From Pirellulaceae bacterium (lineage in GTDB: Bacteria > Planctomycetota > Planctomycetia > Pirellulales > Pirellulaceae): a stretch of DNA of 11,490 bases. This document shows, in pieces, positions 1-5,333 of the stretch. Position 1 is the stretch's first letter, and every line of letters starts with the position of its first letter. The notes below the pieces were generated by a model. It was not told where the DNA came from. It did not search any database and saw nothing but the letters and a program-made list of their open reading frames with translations. The stretch is from NCBI GenBank assembly GCA_030744095.1, contig JASLRF010000636.1:1-11490 (forward strand). Reading direction: 5' to 3'. The position numbers and the translations under genes are program-made.

Positions 1-1475
1 TCGATCGCTGGCACATGATCTCGCCAGAAGAGGTCACTGCCGAAGTCGTGGCGGCTCTTCGAGATCAGGATACAGCACGTTTTAAGCGTGTTTTGTTGTC
101 GACGACGGAATTGACGTCACTCGGTCTGGGCCAGGAACGCAAAGAGGAGATCGCCGACCGAATTGACGTCGCGGCTCAAGATTTCGACCGTTTTTCTCGC
201 GATCGTGGGCTCGTCAAACCCAACGCGCGCTGGATCCATTTTGGCGCAACACGACCTGGTTTGCTGCCTGCGGGCACGGATGGATCGAGTCGTGATCTCT
301 TGATCTACGACAATGTGGCAGCGATCGTGGATACGGATGGAAAACACGGTCAGATCGTGATCGGCACCTTGGTGAATGTTGGTGAACAGGCGTGGCGCGT
401 CATCGATCTGCCGACGGGGGAAGCCTCGGGCGGTTTTTACACATCGATCGTAGGCCGAATGGGTACCAGCAATAACGTCGATCAGGGCGTCGACCGTCAA
501 ATGCAGGAGCTGCTCGCTAAACTCGAGAAAACGGACAAGCAGTTGTCCGTCGTGACTGCCCCTCTGGAACTTGCCAAGCTGAATGCAGCACGAGCTGATC
601 TGTTGGAAGAACTGGCCAAAAAGTCCGTCAAGCCGAAGGAACGTGAGACCTGGATTCGACAATTCGCCGACACGGTCAGCGCTGCTTTTCAATCCGGCGA
701 GTATCCGCAAGGTGCCCAACGACTGCGATCGATGCTGGGCAACCTCAAGCCAGGCCGCGACAGCGATGACTTGATTGCGTTCCTGACATTTCGCTATCGC
801 ACGGCGGACTATAGCCGCACCCTGCAGGCACCGAATGCGGACTTCTCGAAGGTCCAAGAGAAATGGCTAAAGGACCTGCAGGAATTCGTCAGCGATTTCC
901 CGAAATCGCCCGACGCCGCCGAAGCCATGTTGCAGCTGGCTATTGCCCAAGAGTTTGCTGGCAAGGAAGACGAAGCCTCGATCTGGTACGGGCGCATTGC
1001 CAAGGACTTTCCCAATTTACCACTCAGCGCAAAAGCAACTGGCGCCAGGCGGCGTTTGAGTTCGGTTGGCCAAACGATTTCGCTGAAGGGAACAAGTTCC
1101 ACCGGAAGTCCGATCGACTTGGCCAGTTACCGAGGCAAAGTTGTCTTGATTCACTATTGGGCAACGTGGTGTGAACCCTGCAAGGCCGACATCGAGGTGA
1201 TCAAGAAAGTGCAGGACAAATTGGCGATCGGTGGTTTTACAGCCATCGGCGTGAATCTGGATCACACCAAGGCTGCGATGACGGAGTATCAGCAGTCCCA
1301 ACGACTTACTTGGCCTCAGTTGTACGAAGCCGGCGGCCTGGAAAGCCGTCTGGCTAACGAATTGGGTGTCGTCACCTTGCCAACCATGTTGCTGATCGAC
1401 AAGACAGGCCGCGTCGCTCGACGCAACATACACAGCGGCGAACTCGAAGCGGAGATCTCGCGATTGCAGAAATGA
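1..1475 (+). CDS. TlpA-like thioredoxin-fold protein with long helical N-terminal part (5' partial)
   Basis: The frame is open from base 3, so the gene very probably starts before the window; the first in-window ATG is at 15, and the residues before it (DRWH) read smoothly into MISPEEV. Numbering from that ATG, residues 1-140 form a mixed alpha/beta region I do not recognise. Residues about 155-240 are charged helix (coiled-coil-like), and about 280-340 resemble a TPR-type helical pair with alternating A/L and W/Y positions. The C-terminal 135 residues are a TlpA/AhpC-type thioredoxin fold. They contain the WCEPC redox motif (Cys386, Cys389), the preceding strand VVLIHYWATW, and a cis-proline in TLPT (Pro456). 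Proteins of this kind usually reduce disulfides or act as thiol oxidoreductases outside the cytoplasm; the substrate is unknown. The signal peptide would be upstream of the window. A stop at 1473-1475 is followed by a stem-loop. Family assignment of the C-terminus is firm; the role of the N-terminal part is unknown. Confidence 0.9.
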   Translation, partial: DRWHMISPEEVTAEVVAALRDQDTARFKRVLLSTTELTSLGLGQERKEEIADRIDVAAQDFDRFSRDRGLVKPNARWIHFGATRPGLLPAGTDGSSRDLLIYDNVAAIVDTDGKHGQIVIGTLVNVGEQAWRVIDLPTGEASGGFYTSIVGRMGTSNNVDQGVDRQMQELLAKLEKTDKQLSVVTAPLELAKLNAARADLLEELAKKSVKPKERETWIRQFADTVSAAFQSGEYPQGAQRLRSMLGNLKPGRDSDDLIAFLTFRYRTADYSRTLQAPNADFSKVQEKWLKDLQEFVSDFPKSPDAAEAMLQLAIAQEFAGKEDEASIWYGRIAKDFPNLPLSAKATGARRRLSSVGQTISLKGTSSTGSPIDLASYRGKVVLIHYWATWCEPCKADIEVIKKVQDKLAIGGFTAIGVNLDHTKAAMTEYQQSQRLTWPQLYEAGGLESRLANELGVVTLPTMLLIDKTGRVARRNIHSGELEAEISRLQK

Positions 1476-1503
1476 ACAGGTCGCTGGCTGTGGCTTGGGA
1501 ATG

Positions 1504-1546
1504 GGTTGACAAGTTTTCGGCCCCTACGGGGAAAAACTTGTGAATC
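1504..1546. repeat. Long imperfect inverted repeat (strong stem-loop)
   Basis: Just after the redoxin stop codon, ACAAGTTTT (1509-1517) pairs with AAAACTTGT (1533-1541). The stem extends outward by GGTT/GATC-type pairing (1504-1507 with 1543-1546, one G-T pair) across one G/G mismatch. Inside, CCCC (1521-1524) pairs with GGGG (1528-1531) around a three-base loop. No T-run follows on either strand, so it is not a classic intrinsic terminator. It could stabilise the mRNA 3' end, aid termination, or be a dispersed repeat element. Confidence 0.6.
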
Positions 1547-1679
1547 ACAATGAGGGCTTGGGAACCCGGCGTCCGCGTCAGGGGGCAACAAGTCCCGGAC
1601 AGTTGATCGTAAGTAGCCGCCATCCTTCGCGTCCAAGCTCGAAAATCGCTGGAAAACTCTACCCGCAAAAGCGTGCTGA

Positions 1680-1694
1680 TTGTAAGAATTACAA
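1680..1694. promoter_or_regulatory. Candidate operator palindrome
   Basis: TTGTAA, three bases, TTACAA: a perfect six-base inverted repeat. Its size and symmetry fit a dimeric helix-turn-helix repressor site about 190 bases upstream of the small membrane protein gene. A palindrome this short can occur by chance, and no regulator gene is adjacent. Confidence 0.25.
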
Positions 1695-1747
1695 CGATTG
1701 CACGAAGCTGGTCGGTAAGATCGTCTCGGCCGCGTTGCGGAAGTTGG

Positions 1748-1782
1748 CGGAAAAACACGATTTTCCGACGTTCCGCTCGGAA
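1748..1782. promoter_or_regulatory. Cluster of CGGAA/TTCCG motifs with hairpin
   Basis: CGGAAAA (1748-1754) and TTTTCCG (1761-1767) form a perfect seven-base inverted repeat with a six-base loop. A second inverted repeat, TTCCG (1771-1775) and CGGAA (1778-1782), follows at once. The start, CGGAAAAAC, recurs at 4302-4310 upstream of the lipoprotein gene. It may be a protein-binding site or an RNA hairpin; the role is unknown. Confidence 0.3.
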
Positions 1783-1825
1783 TCGCCTGAAGCGGCACGC
1801 GAGTCGCACCAGCGTGGGATGCGAC

Positions 1826-1846
1826 GTTGTGCATTTGTTGCACGAC
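1826..1846 (+). promoter_or_regulatory. 5' leader hairpin before small membrane protein gene
   Basis: GTTGTGCA (1826-1833) pairs with TGCACGAC (1839-1846) over eight pairs, one of them G-U, with a five-base loop. It sits ten bases upstream of the AGGAGG ribosome binding site, so it could influence translation or mRNA stability if it lies in the transcript. Confidence 0.35.
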
Positions 1847-1855
1847 AAGCGTTTC

Positions 1856-1861
1856 AGGAGG
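1856..1861 (+). promoter_or_regulatory. Ribosome binding site for small membrane protein
   Basis: A perfect AGGAGG lies 16 bases before the ATG at 1878 and 19 before the second ATG at 1881. The spacing is longer than usual, but no other start in that frame fits better: the earlier ATG at 1827 lies upstream of this site. Confidence 0.5.
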
Positions 1862-1877
1862 AAACCGGCGAGCGCCC

Positions 1878-2159
1878 ATGATGTGGTTAGACAACGAGGC
1901 AGTTATCGTTTGCGTATCGGTCTTGGTGCAGATCGCGGGGATCGCCAGCATGGTGATCGCTCGGATCAGCGAATGTTCAGCCAAGAAATGCGGCTACCAG
2001 ACTTTCTTCTTCGCAACGCTCTTGCTTGTTGGCGTTTTTAGCGCCTTGATGATCCGGGCCGGCAGCGATTGCAGTGTTTTCTGCGCGGCAACGCTGCCCG
2101 TGATGGTCGTAGGTGCCACTTTGGACATGCGGTCGAGTTCTCCAGACACTCCATTTTGA
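1878..2159 (+). CDS. Small Cys-rich integral membrane protein of unknown function
   Basis: A 93-residue protein with three predicted membrane segments: about residues 8-28, 42-60 and 66-82. Between the first and second is a short polar, basic loop containing Cys33 and Cys38. Cys65 and Cys69 (CSVFC) lie at the start of the third segment, and Cys12 is inside the first. The tail after the last segment (DMRSSSPDTPF) is short and polar. I cannot assign a function; the layout and the opening MWLDNE fit my recollection of small uncharacterised membrane proteins in planctomycetes. The start is chosen because MMWLDNE opens directly into the first hydrophobic segment and AGGAGG is upstream. An earlier in-frame ATG at 1827 would add 17 residues of poor composition. 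The next gene begins 425 bases later, so this appears to be transcribed alone. Confidence 0.65.
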   Translation: MMWLDNEAVIVCVSVLVQIAGIASMVIARISECSAKKCGYQTFFFATLLLVGVFSALMIRAGSDCSVFCAATLPVMVVGATLDMRSSSPDTPF

Positions 2160-2274
2160 GCAACCGGAACTGGTCGTCTCTGCCCAGCGTCGGCGGGTCG
2201 ACGGAAAACTCGTGTAATGTCGCATTCTTGGGCTTGTTCGTGCGATATTCCCTGAAGATCGGCAAAATCCAAAA

Positions 2275-2326
2275 AAACCTACCTATCCGCACGACCCGCA
2301 ACCGACAACTTATATCAGGCAGGTTT
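2275..2326. repeat. Inverted repeat with 32-base loop
   Basis: AAACCTACCT (2275-2284) and AGGCAGGTTT (2317-2326) are complementary in nine of ten positions. The TATATC hexamer lies in the loop. It could be a bipartite protein-binding site flanking a promoter, or a leader stem. Confidence 0.3.
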
Positions 2327-2497
2327 CGTCTGAAATCAAGGTTGCGCAAGGGGGACATCTCGCGACCGTAACGAGAGTGCCGTCGACGGACGGCTCATCC
2401 CCATACCATTCTTGGTGCCAAACGGTTTGCCTCGTCCAATTCGGGCGTGAAGGAAACTAATCGACATACTCCCGCAGACCCTTTGTTCGCTCGGGAT

Positions 2498-2527
2498 CAC
2501 CACATTGCACCCAGCAATGTTGTGGTG
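2498..2527 (+). promoter_or_regulatory. Strong hairpin in the BON gene leader
   Basis: ACATTGC (2502-2508) pairs perfectly with GCAATGT (2514-2520) around a five-base loop. CACC (2498-2501) pairs with GGTG (2524-2527) after a three-base bulge. It lies 45 bases upstream of the ribosome binding site. There is no T-run, so it is not a terminator; it may stabilise the mRNA or regulate translation. Confidence 0.4.
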
Positions 2528-2572
2528 GGCACCGGGCGAAGGACAAGCGGACCACAAGCACAAACGATTGCT

Positions 2573-2578
2573 AGGAGG
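2573..2578 (+). promoter_or_regulatory. Ribosome binding site deciding the BON gene start
   Basis: A perfect AGGAGG six bases before the ATG at 2585 fixes the start there, instead of the in-frame codon at 2447 that would put 46 unlikely residues before the signal peptide. Confidence 0.8.
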
Positions 2579-2584
2579 TCAGCC

Positions 2585-4204
2585 ATGCGACGTTTCTTTT
2601 TCGGTTTGGCGGTATTCGCGTTGGCGGCACCAATGCCGTTGTTGGCGGAAACCACCGACCGTCAGATCGCACAACAGATAATCAGTCTTCTAAAAAGCCA
2701 GAAGGAAAATGGCGAACTGAAGGGATTCAACCTGGACCTTCAGGTGGAAGACGGGGCGGTGTACCTGAAAGGATTCGTATCCGAACGGGAACAACGACGC
2801 AAAGCCATTGAAGCTGCGCGCCACGTGAAAGGCGTCAAGCAAGTCTACAATGAAATCGAAGTCAAGCACACAGAGTCTCCGGAAGCCAAGCCGCTTGGGG
2901 ATGGCGCTCCTGCCAAGAAGTTAGAAGTAAAGACGGTGAACGCACCATTTGCGACTCCTCCCGAGCCGCCTCAATTGGTGGTCGATATGACTGCCGAGGA
3001 TGAAGAGCCGGCCATGGCCACCAAGCTTTCCGCGAAAGACCGCGAAATTGGCGGTTTGCTGGAAGCCGAGGTGACTGAACCCGCGGTGACTAATCCCGCG
3101 GTGACTAATCCCGTTTTGGCCAAAGCTCCCGTCAATGTGTTCCGAACGCCACAGACAATTCAAGTGGTCAACGAACAGCCGATTGGAGGGAACCAAGTCG
3201 CACCGGTACGAACTGCACGTGAAATCACAGAAGCGATCGTGAAGCAATATCGCGTCGCGATGGCCCGTGGCGAACTGCAGGGCTTTGGCATCGATGTGCA
3301 GGTAAAGCAAGGTGTCGTCTGGCTCAAGGGAACCGTCTCGAGTCCCGCTCAACTGACATATGCCATCGAAGTTGCTCGTGACGTGCAGGGTGTCAAAAAG
3401 GTCGTCAACGCCTTGGATATCTCTGGAAGCGAGGACATGAAAGTCGTGTCACATGAGAGATCGGACGCTGGTGTGCAGCACGCATTTCGGCAAGACTCGA
3501 GTCCATCTGCTAGCGACGGTGAGGCCGAACGCATCGCCAAGGAAGTTGTTGCCGGTCTTAATAAGCAAAAGCAGGAAGGTCTGCTGACCAACTTTGGCAT
3601 CGATGTTCAGGTCGATCAGCGGACCGTTTGGATGTCCGGATATGTTAAGGACTCTGGGCAACACATTCGGGCGTTGGACGTAGCCCGCTACGTTCCAGGT
3701 GTTGAAAGGGTCGTAAACGACTTGAAGATATGGGGTCAGGGCACGCCCTTGCGTCCTGTGAACGTCACGCCAACACAAGGGGTGAGTTCGCAGCCAGTGA
3801 TTGGCCAACAGGTTCTGAATTATCAGATGGTTCCCGTCCGGTATGTGCCAGTACAGGCCATGCAAGCATCGAACCAAACACCCATGGCATTCGCGCCGGC
3901 TCGTCCTGCCAGTCATGCGATGATGCAGCCTGGCCAACCGGTTCCAATGACTGGCAATGCTGGCGTTGGCATCGCCCCAGCTCGGTTCGATCACCCCCAG
4001 ATGCCCGGCTATGCCTGGCCCAGCTACGCACCATCTCCAAATTATGGTGCGGTGACGTATCCAAAACAGTACTCGCCAAGTGCCTGGCCCTACATCGGTC
4101 CGTTTTACCCTTACCCCCAAGTTCCTTTGGGGTGGCGACGGGTGACATTGGAATGGGATGACGGTTGGTGGAACTTGAAATTCAAGAACACTCGTATGCA
4201 CTAG
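2585..4204 (+). CDS. Secreted protein with three BON domains
   Basis: A 539-residue protein. Residues 1-21 are a Sec signal peptide: basic MRR, a hydrophobic core, and a likely cut after LLA. Three BON (OsmY/transport-associated) domains follow at about 25-94, 210-280 and 313-383. Each has the same plan: a helix ending in a short Gly/Glu-rich turn, the strand pair (G)F-x-[IL]-D-[VL]-Q-V ... V-[YW]-[LM]-x-G-x-V, a second helix, then a GV-(K/E)-x-V-x-N strand. BON domains are thought to bind phospholipid or other envelope partners. The linker at 95-209 is Glu/Pro/Ala/Val-rich and holds a tandem repeat. Residues 384-495 are Pro/Met/Gln-rich and probably disordered. The last 43 residues (497-539) are aromatic, with PYIGPFYPYP, GWRRVTLEWDD and GWW, and look like a distinct small module. 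The protein is presumably periplasmic or surface-associated; the exact role is unknown. It has its own terminator and so is probably monocistronic. Confidence 0.85.
   Translation: MRRFFFGLAVFALAAPMPLLAETTDRQIAQQIISLLKSQKENGELKGFNLDLQVEDGAVYLKGFVSEREQRRKAIEAARHVKGVKQVYNEIEVKHTESPEAKPLGDGAPAKKLEVKTVNAPFATPPEPPQLVVDMTAEDEEPAMATKLSAKDREIGGLLEAEVTEPAVTNPAVTNPVLAKAPVNVFRTPQTIQVVNEQPIGGNQVAPVRTAREITEAIVKQYRVAMARGELQGFGIDVQVKQGVVWLKGTVSSPAQLTYAIEVARDVQGVKKVVNALDISGSEDMKVVSHERSDAGVQHAFRQDSSPSASDGEAERIAKEVVAGLNKQKQEGLLTNFGIDVQVDQRTVWMSGYVKDSGQHIRALDVARYVPGVERVVNDLKIWGQGTPLRPVNVTPTQGVSSQPVIGQQVLNYQMVPVRYVPVQAMQASNQTPMAFAPARPASHAMMQPGQPVPMTGNAGVGIAPARFDHPQMPGYAWPSYAPSPNYGAVTYPKQYSPSAWPYIGPFYPYPQVPLGWRRVTLEWDDGWWNLKFKNTRMH
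3071..3115 (+). repeat. Three tandem 15-base units in the BON gene
   Basis: Units 3071-3085, 3086-3100 and 3101-3115 follow GTGACTAATCCCGCG with two or fewer changes each. They encode the five-residue repeat VTxPA/V in the linker between BON domains 1 and 2. The in-frame unit length means copy number can change without breaking the gene. Confidence 0.85.
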
Positions 4205-4228
4205 AAGAACGGTGAGGACGCAAAGGCA

Positions 4229-4265
4229 AACCCCCGCCTGCTGCTAGCAGAGCGGGGGTTTTTTC
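4229..4265 (+). terminator. Rho-independent terminator of the BON gene
   Basis: AACCCCCGC (4229-4237) pairs perfectly with GCGGGGGTT (4252-4260), and a T-rich run follows to about 4265. The loop holds a further small palindrome, CTGCTAGCAG (4241-4250). It starts 25 bases after the stop codon. Confidence 0.9.
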
Positions 4266-4280
4266 TTCTTGAGCGGTGAT

Positions 4281-4310
4281 TTTCGGAATCTTCGGCATTA
4301 TCGGAAAAAC
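4281..4310. promoter_or_regulatory. Phased TCGG motifs upstream of the lipoprotein gene
   Basis: Three TCGG-containing nine-base units follow each other: TTCGGAATC (4282-4290), TTCGGCATT (4291-4299) and ATCGGAAAA (4300-4308). CGGAAAAAC at 4302-4310 is identical to 1748-1756. A TTGACA hexamer is at 4329-4334, but no matching -10 is seen at 16-18 bases. This may be a regulator site; the evidence is pattern only. Confidence 0.25.
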
Positions 4311-4440
4311 CCACAAGTTTCGCCCAGATTGACACGATACCTAAGTTCTAGACACCGGAAGTGGCTCGGCGGGCTGGCGTAACGTGCCTTTTGAGCGGTC
4401 ACATTCGTGCGGAAAACTGTCCTCGCAAGGAAGAGAATCG

Positions 4441-5016
4441 ATGTCTTATCGTTCGACTAGCGGATGCCTTGGCTTGCTATTTGCCATCTTGGCGTTGACC
4501 AATACCGGGTGTGTTGGCATCACCACGGGGCCATCTCTTGGCATTTTCAGCATTCCAGTGCCTATAAGTCCATATTTTCAGGACAAGGCGGAGGATCGGC
4601 ATTGGATCGAAGAACGCTACGAGTCGGTTCCCATCCTTGGGCCACTGACGTCGGGAGGGCCGGTTGCCGCGCTCGACCCGCCAAGTGACGACGAAGTTAT
4701 TCGGGCCATGGAGAGAGCCAGGCATTTTGAAGGCGGATTGCCATTTCTTCATGAGAAACAATGGAATAACGTTCGGATCGTCAAGAAGAGGATCTCGGAC
4801 TACGTTGATCCGCCGCGATTCTATCCGCTGATCGGACCCGCTCAGCTGCATCACGCACATTACAAGTGTACGGTCTACTTCTCGGAAACCACTCACGTTG
4901 GTTGGCCCGTGCCACATACGCTGACGAATGAGGATGCCGTCGAAGTCCTCTACATCGACCACAACCACTTCCACATGGTTGGCAACGTGGACAGCGGGCA
5001 GAACACGCCGTATTAA
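4441..5016 (+). CDS. Probable lipoprotein of unknown function, His-rich C-terminus
   Basis: A 191-residue protein. The N-terminus has a hydrophobic stretch (about 9-20) ending at Cys24 in ALTNTGC, which looks like a lipoprotein signal peptide, although the lipobox is atypical because Asn is at -3. Residues 45-130 are mixed polar, with a Pro/Gly-rich segment and a helix around EVIRAMERARHFEGGLPFLHE. The C-terminal third (about 115-185) contains DYVDPPRFYPLIGPAQ, LHHAHYKC (His137, His138, His140, Cys143) and YIDHNHFHMVG (His174, His176, His178). It resembles a lineage-specific planctomycete envelope protein as I remember such sequences. The His clusters could bind a metal, but no known metal-enzyme motif is seen. 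The start at 4441 is supported by AAGGAAGAG at 4427-4435; an in-frame codon at 4384 would put 19 extra residues before the signal. A terminator follows the gene. Confidence 0.8.
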   Translation: MSYRSTSGCLGLLFAILALTNTGCVGITTGPSLGIFSIPVPISPYFQDKAEDRHWIEERYESVPILGPLTSGGPVAALDPPSDDEVIRAMERARHFEGGLPFLHEKQWNNVRIVKKRISDYVDPPRFYPLIGPAQLHHAHYKCTVYFSETTHVGWPVPHTLTNEDAVEVLYIDHNHFHMVGNVDSGQNTPY

Positions 5017-5041
5017 GAGTCAAAGCCGAAGGGAAACGATC

Positions 5042-5075
5042 AAGGCCCACGGACAATGTTCCGCGGGCCTTTTTT
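5042..5075 (+). terminator. Rho-independent terminator of the lipoprotein gene
   Basis: AAGGCCC (5042-5048) pairs with GGGCCTT (5065-5071), and CGGA (5050-5053) with TCCG (5060-5063), around an A/C mismatch. A run of six T's (5070-5075) ends the structure. It starts 25 bases after the stop. Confidence 0.88.
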
Positions 5076-5333
5076 GATGGAGTTTCACCTAACCTGATTT
5101 TCCCGTTCCAAGTGGTCCGACAATCGGTGGACGATTGGTACGCCCCTGTTCATGCCAGCCGAATATCACATGAACCTATTCGCTAGTCTGACCACGCGCT
5201 GCGCAGCTCGACCAGAACCAGACTACCCTGTCAGATCGAACCGAATACGGGCTGCCACGTAGAAACGCAGCCACATCGGGTGAAGTGAAGATTGCCGCTG
5301 CGCGAGGGAAACGCAAACCGAAAGGAAGTTGGC
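5076..5333. other. Intergenic region before the beta-propeller gene
   Basis: No gene and no clear promoter. The only structure noted is a short inverted repeat, CAATCG (5121-5126) and CGATTG (5132-5137). The region must hold the promoter of the next gene because a terminator precedes it. Confidence 0.4.

Larger units (their letters stand above)
1476..1877. other. Gene-free stretch with several inverted repeats
   Basis: I see no convincing coding frame here; the open frames are Arg/Ser-rich and run through into the next gene out of frame. Besides the long stem-loop at 1504-1546 it contains a near-operator-like palindrome at 1680-1694, a CGGAAAA/TTTTCCG hairpin at 1748-1767, and a hairpin at 1826-1846 just before the ribosome binding site of the small membrane protein gene. 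No clear sigma-70 promoter pair was found. Confidence 0.5.
2160..2584. other. Long intergenic leader region with several stem-loops
   Basis: No gene is supported here. Reading toward the BON-domain gene there are four inverted repeats: 2275-2284 with 2317-2326; 2358-2362 with 2372-2376; 2379-2384 with 2389-2394; and 2498-2508 with 2514-2527. None matches a riboswitch class I can recognise by eye. A TATATC hexamer at 2311-2316 could be a -10 element, but no good -35 stands in front of it. Confidence 0.5.

Noticed and set aside
1504..1546. Palindrome considered as a Rho-independent terminator
   Set aside because: No T-run follows on either strand, so it was kept as a stem-loop of unknown role.
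1540..1881. Plus-strand frame of 113 codons in the gap before the small membrane protein
   Set aside because: Arg/Ser/Pro-rich with no ribosome binding site, and it crosses the hairpins and the next start codon. It has no family resemblance.
1316..1984. Minus-strand frame of 222 codons
   Set aside because: It overlaps the redoxin C-terminus and the small membrane protein in antisense, and no motif is visible.
2358..2394. Two adjacent hairpins considered as a mini-ykkC (guanidine-II) riboswitch
   Set aside because: The loops are GACG and a nine-base loop, not two matching ACGR loops, so the class-defining feature is missing.
3449..4201. Open frame of 250 codons on the minus strand inside the BON gene
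   Set aside because: It is antisense to a gene with signal peptide, domains and terminator; its composition is typical of a shadow frame.
4329..4334. TTGACA considered as a -35 promoter element
   Set aside because: No -10-like hexamer occurs 16-18 bases downstream.
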